From Acidaminococcus fermentans DSM 20731 (GTDB taxonomy: Bacteria > Bacillota > Negativicutes > Acidaminococcales > Acidaminococcaceae): a stretch of 64,000 nucleotides of DNA. The notes under the pieces were generated by a model that was given only the letters and a program-made list of their open reading frames with translations, searched no databases and had not been told where the DNA came from. Positions 18,134 through 26,114 of this stretch are shown here, in pieces; the stretch's first letter is position 1; the number at the start of each line of letters is the position of its first letter. The stretch lies in NCBI RefSeq assembly GCF_000025305.1, contig NC_013740.1, positions 186,001 to 250,000 on the forward strand. The letters are read 5' to 3'. Made by a program: the position numbers and the translations under genes.

Positions 18134-18184
18134 AGTATAAGTTGAAAGAAAACAGTTGTAAAACAACTTATTATACTTTATAAT
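18134..18184. promoter_or_regulatory. Divergent promoters and dyad between the aminotransferase operon and the LysR gene
   Basis: Plus strand: TTGTAA (18156-18161), 17-base spacer, TATAAT (18179-18184), driving the LysR gene. Minus strand: TATACT (complement of 18134-18139) for the aminotransferase operon. The two are linked by a dyad whose outer arms are TATAAGTTG and CAACTTATTATA, with an inner GTTGT-AAA-ACAAC (18155-18167). This is the arrangement expected for a LysR-type regulator acting on a divergent target and on itself. Confidence 0.7.
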
Positions 18185-18219
18185 TTTCCCAAGATGACTA
18201 TTTAAAGGAGCGGGAAACC

Positions 18220-19119
18220 ATGGATACAGAATCACTTTACCTGTTCCGAGATCTTTGCCGGACCCGGAACATGACACAGACCGCCAAAAATTTTTTTCTG
18301 ACCCAGTCCACCCTCAGCAAACGGCTGGCCCGGTTGGAAGAGGAACTGGGGTACCCGCTGCTGCTGAGAAGCAAGGGGAGAAAGGAAGCGGAACTCACCG
18401 GCAAAGGAGAACGGTTCCTGGGAGTGGTCGTCCACATGCTGGAATTGTATGAAGAAGGGCTTTCCTTCCGGGAAGAACAGGAACGGTATCTTCTGCGGCT
18501 GGGGTGCATGCGCAGTGCCCAGGAATATTTCCTGGCCGGGTTCCTCCAGGACTATCTGCTGGGCCATCCCCGGTGCAGTCTGACTTTGGAAGATCATCAC
18601 AGTGTGGAAATCCGGGACCTGCTGCAGGAAGGACTGCTGGATGTGGGCATTGTGCAGATCCCTCTTGCCAGCCGGGGGCTGGTGAGCGAACTTCTCTATG
18701 AAGAGCCATTTCTGGTGGTGATGAAGGAGCCAGGACATTTTCAGGGGAAAAAGATCATTTCCATGGAAGACCTGGATGGAAAACAGGAAATCTTCCAGAT
18801 CTTCACGGAAGAATTCCGCAGCTGGCATGATCAGTACTGGCGGGCTCTGGACAGCAAGATCCGGGTGAACAGCACCCCGACGGCTGAAAAGTATTTCCAG
18901 GGACCGGAAGATTGGATGCTGGTACCTCGGTCAGTGGCCGCCGCCATGAAAAAACAGGGGTTTTCCATATTCCCTTTGGCGGAACGGACCCCCTTCCACC
19001 GGCTGTATCTGGCCAGCCGCCAGGGAGAAGACCGGCTCTGGGTGAAAGAAATGACAGCCGCCCTCCAGCAGCATTTCCAGGATTTGAAAAAGGGGCAGAT
19101 GGATAGACGGTCCTTTTGA
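18220..19119 (+). CDS. LysR-family transcriptional regulator
   Basis: A 299-residue LTTR. The N-terminal winged helix-turn-helix (residues 1-60) reads LYLFRDLCRTRNMTQTAKNFFLTQSTLSKRLARLEEELGYPLL in separate pieces, with the typical recognition helix STLSKRLARLE. A co-inducer-binding domain follows (about 88-290). An AAAGGAG site precedes the ATG. It is divergent from the PLP-enzyme/RidA operon and is its most likely regulator. The co-inducer is probably an amino acid or keto acid related to that pathway, by position only. Confidence 0.88.
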   Translation: MDTESLYLFRDLCRTRNMTQTAKNFFLTQSTLSKRLARLEEELGYPLLLRSKGRKEAELTGKGERFLGVVVHMLELYEEGLSFREEQERYLLRLGCMRSAQEYFLAGFLQDYLLGHPRCSLTLEDHHSVEIRDLLQEGLLDVGIVQIPLASRGLVSELLYEEPFLVVMKEPGHFQGKKIISMEDLDGKQEIFQIFTEEFRSWHDQYWRALDSKIRVNSTPTAEKYFQGPEDWMLVPRSVAAAMKKQGFSIFPLAERTPFHRLYLASRQGEDRLWVKEMTAALQQHFQDLKKGQMDRRSF

Positions 19120-19122
19120 CTG

Positions 19123-19281
19123 TGTAAAACCGTAGGGGACGCAGGCCCGGCGTCCCACACAATGCACCAACAAATGGCAATCATGCGCAGGCCGCCCGGC
19201 GTGCAGCCCCTACGGTTTATGGGTTTCAAAATCAATTTGCTAAATTGATTTCCTTCGGCCGCTGACAGTTGACAGCTGACA
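19123..19281 (+). repeat. Dispersed composite repeat, copy 2
   Basis: Contains AACCGTAGGGGACGCAGGCC, then GCCCGGCGTGCAGCCCCTAC, the hairpin AAATCAATTT-GCT-AAATTGATTT (19229-19251), and three heptamers GCTGACA, GTTGACA, GCTGACA (19261-19281). It lies directly after the LysR gene and abuts the terminator of the M23 peptidase gene. Confidence 0.8.
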
Positions 19282-19315
19282 AAAAAAGAGTGCCCATCGA
19301 AGGCACTCTTTTTTT
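19281..19315 (-). terminator. Terminator of the M23 peptidase gene
   Basis: Stem AAAAAAAGAGTGCC / GGCACTCTTTTTTT with a 7-base loop, adjacent to the stop codon on the minus strand. T runs on both strands also allow it to stop LysR transcription. Confidence 0.88.
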
Positions 19316-19316
19316 C

Positions 19317-20273
19317 TTATCCCATCGGTCTGGCAAAATTCAGCGGGTTCACCGGGCTCCCGTTCTGGCGCACTTCGAAATGCACATGGGGACCGGTGCT
19401 GTAGCCGCTGCTGCCGGCGTAGCCGATCACATCTCCCCGACGGACGGTCTGCCCCGGCTGTACGGCGATGGCGCTCATGTGGCCATAGCAGGTGGTGATC
19501 CCGTTGCCGTGATCGATGCTGACGAACCGGCCGTATCCCCCGTTCCACTGGGCCTCTTCCACAGTCCCGGTGGAGGACGCCTTGATGGGGGTCCCATAGT
19601 CCACGGCGATGTCGATGCCGGGATGGTAATCGCTGCCGCCGCCGAAAGGATCCGCCCGGAGCCCGAAGAAGGAGCTGATTTCCCCGCCGCTGACGGGCCA
19701 GCCATAGGTTCCGTCCCCGGTATTGGACAGGGCCAGCAGCATATTGGTGAGGTTTTCCTTCTTATAGGCCAGCTTCTTCCAGTTGATTTCATCCTGGACT
19801 TCCAGCACCGTCAGCTGGTCCGCCGTGGTGGAACCGCCCTGGCCCCCTTTATCCAGTTCCTTGGACTTTTTGTCCACGGCCTGTTCCCCGATCTTGACTC
19901 CGTCCTTGGACAGCTTTTCCCGGACGGCGTTTTCCACCTGGACCACCTGGGCCAGTTCCCGCTGGAGTTTTTCATTGTCGTCCATGAGCTTGGCCAGCCG
20001 TTCCGTATAGACCCCGTAGTCCGCCCGGTAATTGGCCAGTTCCGTCTGTTCATCCCAGGCCTTGAACAGCAGCCCGGCGCATACCGCCAGTCCCATGAGG
20101 CTGGCCAGGAAAGCCCCGCAGAAGCCCATCAGCAGCTTGGGCCCCGCATGGAATTCCTGGATCTGGCCGTCCGCATCCTTCCACTGGAAAGAGAAGCCGG
20201 TCACCACCAGATGCCCGGAAGGGAGCAGCCCCTTCAATCCTTTGAATTTCTCCGTCAGTTCTTTCTTTTCCAT
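19317..20273 (-). CDS. Membrane-anchored M23-family metallopeptidase
   Basis: A 318-residue peptidoglycan hydrolase. A cytoplasmic N-terminus of about 48 residues is followed by one transmembrane helix (about 48-70, LLMGFCGAFLASLMGLAVC). A charged coiled coil comes next (about 75-120), then a linker and the LytM/M23 domain. Zinc ligands are H217 and D221 in YHPGIDIA and H298 in HVHFEV, with H296 as the likely catalytic base. The complete ligand set suggests an active endopeptidase rather than a NlpD/EnvC-type activator. AAGGAG precedes the ATG. The coiled coil facing the periplasm is typical of divisome-associated M23 proteins. Confidence 0.9.
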   Translation of the reverse strand: MEKKELTEKFKGLKGLLPSGHLVVTGFSFQWKDADGQIQEFHAGPKLLMGFCGAFLASLMGLAVCAGLLFKAWDEQTELANYRADYGVYTERLAKLMDDNEKLQRELAQVVQVENAVREKLSKDGVKIGEQAVDKKSKELDKGGQGGSTTADQLTVLEVQDEINWKKLAYKKENLTNMLLALSNTGDGTYGWPVSGGEISSFFGLRADPFGGGSDYHPGIDIAVDYGTPIKASSTGTVEEAQWNGGYGRFVSIDHGNGITTCYGHMSAIAVQPGQTVRRGDVIGYAGSSGYSTGPHVHFEVRQNGSPVNPLNFARPMG

Positions 20274-20291
20274 ACTTACTCCTTACCAAAA

Positions 20292-20318
20292 GAGGGGTGC
20301 TGCTTTGCAACACCCCTC
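20292..20318. terminator. Terminator-like hairpin upstream of the M23 gene
   Basis: Stem GAGGGGTG / CACCCCTC around a GCTGCTTTGCAA loop, immediately followed by a heptamer array. No clear T run on either side, so it may be a decayed terminator. Confidence 0.45.
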
Positions 20319-20481
20319 AGTCACCAGTCACTGGTCACTGGTCACCAGCCGTTGGAAATCAATTTTTCAAATTGATTTTGAAATTACAAAACCAGCGGTT
20401 GGCTGGTCTTGTTTTTCGTTGTTCAAAGCCAGCGGGGCTGGCTGCCTTTGGCCGTTGACAGTTGACAGCTGACCGCTGACG
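20318..20481. repeat. Heptamer arrays flanking a dispersed repeat, copy 4 (partial)
   Basis: Fills the 325-base gap between the PadR and M23 genes. Array 1 (20318-20345): CAGTCAC, CAGTCAC, TGGTCAC, TGGTCAC. Hairpin AAATCAATTT-TTC-AAATTGATTT at 20356-20378. Array 2 (20454-20481): GTTGACA, GTTGACA, GCTGACC, GCTGACG. The GC-rich TAGGGGC part of the full element is absent. A GGTTGTTGC-TCCT-GCAACAGCC hairpin follows at 20483-20504. No gene is present. Confidence 0.8.
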
Positions 20482-20522
20482 GGGTTGTTGCTCCTGCAAC
20501 AGCCTCCTGTACAAATCTGCAC

Positions 20523-20544
20523 ATATTGACTACCGGGTCAATAT
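20523..20544. promoter_or_regulatory. Inverted repeat ATATTGAC-N6-GTCAATAT
   Basis: Eight-base arms around TACCGG, about 55 bases beyond the 3' end of the PadR gene. The half-site GTCAATAT also forms the core of the palindrome upstream of the esterase gene, so it could be a second, spaced PadR site. Function is not shown. Confidence 0.35.
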
Positions 20545-20598
20545 TTTATCGCGAAAATCCGGTATATTCAACGGTTTCCCCAAAAAATTTACATTTTG

Positions 20599-21138
20599 TT
20601 AAATCTCTGCCAACTGCTTCTTTTCCCATGCCAGCTTCTGGGTTTCCCGCTGGATGGCTTCCTGGAGGATCAGGGCGTGGCCATATTCTTTTTCTCGGGC
20701 TTCCTGGGTGGGGAACAGCAGCCGCCAGCGGAGCTGGAGATGGGCCAGACGTTCCTTGTGGCGCCGGATATCCTCCTGGAGCAGCTGCCGGAGCTGGGGG
20801 TCTTTCTGGCTGCGGATCAGGTACAGCTTCATGGTGAATTCATCCCGGGTGGGCATCATATCTCCCAAAGGCTGGTCCAGCCAGTCCCGGAGCTTTTGCC
20901 GGCCTGTGGCCGCCAGGCGGTAATACTTTTTCTGGAGTTTGGTACCCACAGTGCTGGTGTAGGAGGTGATCAGCCCGCTTTCTTCCAGCTTCCGGAGTTC
21001 CGGATACACCTGGCTGTGCCGGGCGTACCAGAAATCTCTCACTTCCTGCCCGAAAAGTTTTTTCATGTCGTAGCCGGTCAGGTCCCGTTTGGCCAGGAGT
21101 CCCAGGAGGATGTACTGGAGAGTGTCTTCTTTTGTCAT
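20599..21138 (-). CDS. PadR-family transcriptional regulator
   Basis: A 179-residue PadR repressor of the longer subfamily: N-terminal winged helix (about 1-80, MTKEDTLQYILLGLLAKRDLTGYDMKKLF and VYPELRKLEESGLI in pieces) and a C-terminal helical dimerisation domain (about 90-175). The start at 21138 is set by an AAGGAG site 8-9 bases upstream and by the family N-terminus; an upstream frame lacks support. It is divergent from an esterase gene whose promoter carries a palindrome containing ATGT-N8-ACAT, the classic PadR operator pattern. PadR proteins classically sense phenolic acids; the ligand here is unknown. Confidence 0.88.
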   Translation of the reverse strand: MTKEDTLQYILLGLLAKRDLTGYDMKKLFGQEVRDFWYARHSQVYPELRKLEESGLITSYTSTVGTKLQKKYYRLAATGRQKLRDWLDQPLGDMMPTRDEFTMKLYLIRSQKDPQLRQLLQEDIRRHKERLAHLQLRWRLLFPTQEAREKEYGHALILQEAIQRETQKLAWEKKQLAEI

Positions 21139-21218
21139 TGAACTGCTCCTTTCTTCGGGGTATATTATATCATGGGAAGAAGACATCCATGGATATAGAA
21201 AAAAAGCATCCATAAACA

Positions 21219-21247
21219 TTGACAGCCCCTCCGGCCCGTGCTACACT
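21219..21247 (+). promoter_or_regulatory. Promoter of the esterase-dioxygenase operon
   Basis: TTGACA (21219-21224), a 17-base spacer, and TACACT (21242-21247). A near-consensus sigma-A-type promoter whose transcription start falls a few bases before the palindromic operator. Confidence 0.75.
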
Positions 21248-21258
21248 CGTGGCAATCG

Positions 21259-21282
21259 AAACATGTCAATATTGACATGTTT
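21259..21282. promoter_or_regulatory. 24-bp perfect palindrome, probable PadR operator
   Basis: Half-site AAACATGTCAAT repeated in inverse with no spacer. It contains ATGT-CAATATTG-ACAT, which equals the ATGT-N8-ACAT consensus known for PadR. It lies just downstream of the esterase promoter -10 box, where a bound repressor would block transcription. Confidence 0.75.
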
Positions 21283-21333
21283 TTTTGTGGGCAGGAGGAG
21301 TCTGCCTGAAAAGAGAGCAAGGGAGGCATTTCT

Positions 21334-22317
21334 ATGAAAAAGTGTGGGAAAGTAAGCCGGCTGGTGTTGTCCGGACTGTTTCTGCTGGGCATGACGGGAT
21401 TTTCCGGGGCGGAGGCGGCGGAGCAATACGCCAGCAAGACGTTGGAGGTGGCTCCGGTGAAAACGGAAGTAAAGCAGATTTCCGGAGTGGTCTATGAACA
21501 GGTACCTTCCCGGGGGTATCCCAATGTGCCCATGGCCATGGATCTGCTCCAGCCCCAGAAGAAAGAAAAAATGCCGGCCATCGTCTATGTGACTGGCGGC
21601 GGCTTCATCAACGCCAACCGGGACAACGGGGTCCAGCTGCGGAACTACCTGGCGGAAAAGGGCTATGTGGTGGCCAGCATCACCTATCGGGTGGCCCCCA
21701 CGGCCCGGTTCCCGGAACCTTTGGAAGATGTAAAAGCTTCCATCCGGTATCTCCGGGCCCATGCGGACCAATGGCACATCGACAAAGACCGGATCGGCAT
21801 CGTGGGGGGCAGCGCCGGGGGGTATCTCTCTGCCTTTGCCGGCACCACCAGCGGTACCAGGACCTTTGACAAGGGGGAGAATCTCCAGGAATCCAGCCAA
21901 GTGAACTGTGCAGTGGATCTCTACGGTCTGTCGGATCTGAGCCGGGTGGGCATGGATTACAGCCCGGAAAACCAGAAACGGCATCAGTCCGCCGGGGCCA
22001 CAGAAGCCCTGTGGGTCAACGGCAGCCCGGTGTTCGGCGGGAAGGACGGAGGGGTCCTGGCAGATCCCAAAGCCACGGAGGCTGCCAACCCCATTGCCTA
22101 TATCGGGAAAAACAGCGCCCCCATGCTGCTGATGCACGGAACGGCGGACAAGGTGGTGTCCCCGGGGCAGACGGACCTGTTGTACCGGGCCCTGAAGGCC
22201 AAAGGGGTGCCGGCGGAACGGTATGAGATCCCGGGAGCAGCCCATGGGGGCGTATACTGGGTGCAGGACAAGGTACTGCAGGTAATCGGGGATTTCTTCG
22301 ACCGGTACCTGAAATAA
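21334..22317 (+). CDS. Exported alpha/beta-hydrolase (BD-FAE/esterase-lipase type)
   Basis: A 327-residue secreted or periplasmic serine esterase. The signal peptide (MKKCGKVSRLVLSGLFLLGM, cleavage likely after the FSGAEA stretch near residue 29) is followed by the alpha/beta-hydrolase fold. The oxyanion motif is GGGFINAN. The nucleophile elbow is GGSAGG, the acidic residue lies in HGTADKVV, and the catalytic histidine is in AAHGGVYW. It resembles the BD-FAE group, which includes bifunctional carbohydrate/feruloyl esterases. It is the first gene of a PadR-controlled pair with an extradiol dioxygenase 13 bases downstream, which suggests action on phenolic esters (inference). Confidence 0.85.
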   Translation: MKKCGKVSRLVLSGLFLLGMTGFSGAEAAEQYASKTLEVAPVKTEVKQISGVVYEQVPSRGYPNVPMAMDLLQPQKKEKMPAIVYVTGGGFINANRDNGVQLRNYLAEKGYVVASITYRVAPTARFPEPLEDVKASIRYLRAHADQWHIDKDRIGIVGGSAGGYLSAFAGTTSGTRTFDKGENLQESSQVNCAVDLYGLSDLSRVGMDYSPENQKRHQSAGATEALWVNGSPVFGGKDGGVLADPKATEAANPIAYIGKNSAPMLLMHGTADKVVSPGQTDLLYRALKAKGVPAERYEIPGAAHGGVYWVQDKVLQVIGDFFDRYLK

Positions 22318-22330
22318 AAGGAGATAAAAT

Positions 22331-23122
22331 ATGGAGGAACAGAAAACCATGCCGGTGATTTTTTCGGGCCACGGCAGCCCTATGATTGCTTTGGAACACA
22401 ATGAAATTACGGAAGGGATGGACCGGATCGGCCGGGCGGTGGAAAGCCAGTTTGGCCGGCCCAGGGCCATCCTGATGGTATCTGCTCACTGGTATACCCA
22501 CGGGACTTTTGTCCAGAGCGCCCCGGAACCCCGGCAGGTCTACGATATGTACGGGTTCCCCAAGGAATTGTATGAAGTCAAGTATCCCGCCAAAGGGGAT
22601 GGAGAACTGACCCGAAAGGTACAGTCGCTGCTGGGCTCTGCCGTGGCCGTCAATGACGACTGGGGCATCGACCACGGGGCCTGGACGGTGCTGGTCCATA
22701 TGTTCCCGAAGGCGGACATCCCGGTGGTCCAGCTGTCCGTGGACGGGGACATTTCCTATACGGAAGAATTCGAACTGGGCCGGAAGCTGGCTGCTCTCCG
22801 GGAAGATGGCTATCTGATCCTGGGCAGCGGCAACGTGGTCCACAATCTCCGGGAAGTGGAATGGGAGAATGCAGGGGGTTCTGATGCCACTCTCCGGTTC
22901 AATGACTATATTACAGAAGCGGTGCTCCAGGAGGATACGGAAAAAGTCATCGGGTTCGCATCCCATCCTGATGCGTCCTATGCCGTACCTACCCCGGATC
23001 ATTACCTGCCGCTCCTGGTATGCCTGGGAGCCGCCGGCGCAGACCGGGCCCAGGTGTTCAACAAAATCTGCAACCTGGGATCCATGGCCATGACCGGCTA
23101 TGCCTGGGGAATGAAGGGATAA
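22331..23122 (+). CDS. LigB/YgiD-type class III extradiol ring-cleavage dioxygenase
   Basis: A 263-residue member of the 4,5-DOPA extradiol dioxygenase family. Metal-ligand motifs are visible in order: FSGHGSP near the N-terminus, VSAHWYT, GIDHGAW, GNVVHNL, and the C-terminal TPDHYLPLL. The gene follows the esterase after 13 bases with an AAGGAG site and should share its promoter and PadR control. Ring cleavage needs molecular oxygen, which is odd for a presumed anaerobe. The protein may act at trace oxygen or on another substrate with the same metal site. Confidence 0.85.
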   Translation: MEEQKTMPVIFSGHGSPMIALEHNEITEGMDRIGRAVESQFGRPRAILMVSAHWYTHGTFVQSAPEPRQVYDMYGFPKELYEVKYPAKGDGELTRKVQSLLGSAVAVNDDWGIDHGAWTVLVHMFPKADIPVVQLSVDGDISYTEEFELGRKLAALREDGYLILGSGNVVHNLREVEWENAGGSDATLRFNDYITEAVLQEDTEKVIGFASHPDASYAVPTPDHYLPLLVCLGAAGADRAQVFNKICNLGSMAMTGYAWGMKG

Positions 23123-23155
23123 AAAAGAAATCGATAAAAATTCTCCAAAAAGGAC

Positions 23156-23219
23156 TTGTATTTTTAGGGGCGGTATCGTATAATACGGTTAACTGTAAAC
23201 GATAAAAATACACTTAACC
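23156..23219 (+). promoter_or_regulatory. Promoter and inverted repeat before the aldehyde dehydrogenase gene
   Basis: TTGTAT (23156-23161), 17-base spacer, TATAAT (23179-23184). Just downstream, GGTTAA (23187-23192) and TTAACC (23214-23219) form an inverted repeat, a possible operator covering the start of transcription. The regulator is unknown. Confidence 0.6.
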
Positions 23220-23238
23220 AGTCCAAGGAGGGTCGATT

Positions 23239-24633
23239 ATGGCTTATCAGACTATTTATCCCTATACCAATGAAGTGCTCCGCTCCTATGAGAGCCTGTC
23301 CGATGCCGGGGTGGAAGAAGCCCTGGAACGGGCCTATGGACAATACCAGGCCTGGCAGAAAGACAATGACGTGGAGAACCGGAAAACGGTCCTGCGCCAG
23401 GTGGCTGCCCTGCTCCGGCGGGATCTGGACCGGTATGCGGAAACCATGACCAAAGACATGGGGAAACTGTTTGTGGAAGCCCGGGGAGAAGTGGAACTCT
23501 GTGCTGCCATCGCTGAATATTATGCGGACCAGGCCGATGGATTCCTGGCCCGGGAACCGGTGGAAACCCCGGCCGGCAAAGCCTATATCCTGAAACAGGC
23601 ACGGGGCGTGATCATGGCAGTGGAACCCTGGAATTTCCCCTTCTACCAGGTGATGCGGGTGTTCGCCCCCAATTTCATCATCGGGAATCCTCTGCTGCTG
23701 AAACATGCCTCCAACTGCCCCGGCTCTGCCCTGGCCTTTGAAGCCCTGGTACGGGAAGCGGGGGCTCCGGAAGGGGCTTTCCAGAACCTGTTTGCCAGCT
23801 ATGATCAGGTTTCCCGGATCATCGAGGATTCCCGGGTGGCCGGAGCCTGCCTGACCGGGTCGGAACGGGGCGGTTCTTCCGTGGCGGAACATGCCGGAAA
23901 GGCCCTGAAGCCTTCTTCCCTGGAACTGGGGGGCAATGATGCCTTCATCGTCCTGGATGATGCGGATATGGACGAAGTGAAATCCCAGCTGTTTGCCGCC
24001 CGGCTGTACAATGCGGGCCAGGTCTGCGTCTCTTCCAAACGGTTCATCGTGACGGAAAAGAACTACGACCGGTTCCTCCGGGATCTGACGGAAGTCTTTG
24101 CCTCCGCCCAATGGGGGGATCCCATGGATCCGGCCACCACACTGGCACCCCTGTCCTCCGCCACGGCCAAGCGGGATGTGCTGGCGGCCATTGAACAGGC
24201 TGTCCAGGCCGGCGCCCGGGTGGTGTACGGGAACCAGCCCATCGAAAGTCCCGGTTACTTCGTGATGCCCACCATCCTGACCGATGTGACAAAGGACAAT
24301 CCTTTGTATAACAAAGAAGTCTTCGGTCCGGTGGGTGTGGTGTACAAAGTCCGGGATGAAGAGGATGCCATTGCCCTGGCCAACGATTCCAGCTACGGGC
24401 TGGGGAACACGGTGTTCAGCAGCGATATGGAACATGCCGGCCGGGTGGCGGCCCGGATCGAAACCGGGATGAGCTTCATCAACCACGGCTGGACCTCCCT
24501 GCCGGAACTGCCTTTCGGGGGCGTGAAGAATTCCGGGTACGGGCACGAACTGTCCCGGAGCGGTTTCGACACCTTCGTGAACCAGCATCTGGTATTCATT
24601 CCCCAGACCGTATGGGAACGGCACGGGAAGTAA
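23239..24633 (+). CDS. NAD(P)-dependent aldehyde dehydrogenase, succinate-semialdehyde type
   Basis: A 464-residue ALDH-superfamily enzyme oxidising an aldehyde to the acid. The catalytic glutamate is E229 in LELGGND and the nucleophilic cysteine C263 in GQVCVSS, 34 residues apart as in the family. The cofactor-region motif PWNFPFYQ and the C-terminal LPFGGVKNSGYGHELS match the short Gab/Sad/YneI branch, so succinate semialdehyde is the best guess. It has its own promoter and terminator. Whether it acts with the preceding esterase/dioxygenase pair is uncertain. Confidence 0.87.
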   Translation: MAYQTIYPYTNEVLRSYESLSDAGVEEALERAYGQYQAWQKDNDVENRKTVLRQVAALLRRDLDRYAETMTKDMGKLFVEARGEVELCAAIAEYYADQADGFLAREPVETPAGKAYILKQARGVIMAVEPWNFPFYQVMRVFAPNFIIGNPLLLKHASNCPGSALAFEALVREAGAPEGAFQNLFASYDQVSRIIEDSRVAGACLTGSERGGSSVAEHAGKALKPSSLELGGNDAFIVLDDADMDEVKSQLFAARLYNAGQVCVSSKRFIVTEKNYDRFLRDLTEVFASAQWGDPMDPATTLAPLSSATAKRDVLAAIEQAVQAGARVVYGNQPIESPGYFVMPTILTDVTKDNPLYNKEVFGPVGVVYKVRDEEDAIALANDSSYGLGNTVFSSDMEHAGRVAARIETGMSFINHGWTSLPELPFGGVKNSGYGHELSRSGFDTFVNQHLVFIPQTVWERHGK

Positions 24634-24640
24634 AAGCCAA

Positions 24641-24678
24641 AAGGGGCTGCTGCGTGAGCAACAGCCCCTTCTTTTTTT
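24641..24678. terminator. Terminator between the aldehyde dehydrogenase and M29 genes
   Basis: Stem AAGGGGCTGCTGC / GCAACAGCCCCTT with a GTGA loop and CTTTTTTT. It belongs to the recurrent GGGGCTGTTGC-type stem family and lies between converging genes. Confidence 0.85.
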
Positions 24679-25918
24679 ATGCCCAATCCCCGTTGACGAA
24701 CACGGACACCTTTGTTCCGTCTTTCCGGATCCCGGTGATGGTGAGATCCGGGCTGCCCACCATGAAGTCCACGTGGATCATGGAATCGTTGAGTCCGGCT
24801 TTTTTCAGTTCTTCTTCGTCCATCTCCGCTCCTTTTTCCACACAGGTTGGGTAGGCGTCCCCCAGGGCCAGGTGGCAGGAAGCATTTTCATCCAGGAGGG
24901 TTTCGTAGAAAACCGTATCCATCAGGGAAATGGGGGAATGGTAGGGGATGAGGGCCACTTCTCCCAGCCGGCAGGCACCTTCATCCATTTTCAGCAGGTC
25001 TTTCAGGACTTCTTCGCCTTTTTTTGCTGTGGCTTCCACTACTTTTCCGTTTTTGAAGGTGAGACGGAAATTTTCGATGAGATTTCCGCTGTACACCAGG
25101 GGACGGGTGCTGCATACAACCCCATCCACCCGGTCCGCCTGGGGCGCGGAATACACTTCTTCTGTAGGGATGTTGGCGTTGAACAGGAACCCCCGGGCGG
25201 TGCTTTCAGCCCCTCCCTGCCAGATGTGCCGGTCCGGCAGGCCCACGGTGAGATGGGTACCCAGGCCGTTTTCATATTCCAGGGCGGTGAACTGCTGGGC
25301 CGTCAGCCATTCCCGGCGCTGTTTCAGTTCCGCCAGATGCTTGTCCCAGTCGGCCAAAGGGTCTTCGCCCAGACACCGGGCCGCATCCAGCAGCTGGATC
25401 CACAGCCTGTCCATGCCTTCCTGTTCCGGCAGCTCCGGGTACAGCAGCCTGGCCCATACGGTACTGGGGACGGCGGCCACCAGCCAGTTGGTTTTGGAAG
25501 CCATCATCCCGTCGGAATATTCTTTGACCGCCTGGTGGAAGGCCTTTTGCCAGGCCATGATCTTTTTCCGGTCGATGCCCTTCATGGCATAGGGGTCGGC
25601 GGAGATCAGGCTCAGGAAAGCGGCACCTTTCCGGTAATAATCCAGGTTGAATTCACTGCGCCAGTGGGGGACGGATTCGAACTTGTCCTGGGTTTCGTAC
25701 TCATACCGGAGCCGGGTGGTCCCATTGCAGTACCAGTTGAACACCACCTGGGCAGCACCGGCCTTATAGGCTTCTTCCGTCAGCAGGGTGGCGAACCGGC
25801 TGGCTTCCACCGGGGCATTGATCACCAGGATCTGGTCCTTCTGGAGGCAGATCCCTTTTTGCAGCAGGACCCGGGCATACAGCGGCAGCTGCCGGGTCAG
25901 GGTTTCTTGTATATCCAT
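24677..25918 (-). CDS. M29-family (thermophilic-type) aminopeptidase
   Basis: A 413-residue metallo-aminopeptidase of family M29 (AmpS/PepS/aminopeptidase T). The family pattern is visible: NIPTEEVYSAPQ with its metal glutamate; RLGEVALIPYHSPI; DENASCHLALGDAYP; and the C-terminal SMIHVDFMVGSPDL with the metal His and Asp. AAGGAG is 8 bases before the ATG at 25918; an in-frame GTG three codons earlier sits too close to that site. It releases N-terminal residues from peptides, fitting an amino-acid-fermenting organism. It is monocistronic. Confidence 0.88.
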   Translation of the reverse strand: MDIQETLTRQLPLYARVLLQKGICLQKDQILVINAPVEASRFATLLTEEAYKAGAAQVVFNWYCNGTTRLRYEYETQDKFESVPHWRSEFNLDYYRKGAAFLSLISADPYAMKGIDRKKIMAWQKAFHQAVKEYSDGMMASKTNWLVAAVPSTVWARLLYPELPEQEGMDRLWIQLLDAARCLGEDPLADWDKHLAELKQRREWLTAQQFTALEYENGLGTHLTVGLPDRHIWQGGAESTARGFLFNANIPTEEVYSAPQADRVDGVVCSTRPLVYSGNLIENFRLTFKNGKVVEATAKKGEEVLKDLLKMDEGACRLGEVALIPYHSPISLMDTVFYETLLDENASCHLALGDAYPTCVEKGAEMDEEELKKAGLNDSMIHVDFMVGSPDLTITGIRKDGTKVSVFVNGDWA

Positions 25919-26085
25919 GGAAATCACTCCTTTTCACCATTGTTTTTCTATTATACAGGAAAGTCCAGGAAGGAAAAAGCCAGAAACGGGGGACTCTTCT
26001 GTGACATTAGTGTATCATATGCTACAAAATTATTATAAAATAGTACAAAATCAACCCTGCAATGAAAAAATAAGAAAAGTTATTG

Positions 26086-26114
26086 TTACAAAAACGGATA
26101 CAGTATAGTATAAT
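26086..26114 (+). promoter_or_regulatory. Promoter of the V-ATPase operon
   Basis: TTACAA (26086-26091), 17-base spacer, TATAAT (26109-26114). A leader of about 120 bases follows and ends in a small hairpin GGAAGGC-AACC-GCCTTCC (26201-26218) just before the ribosome site of the first gene. The 25919-26239 gap holds no other feature. Confidence 0.6.
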
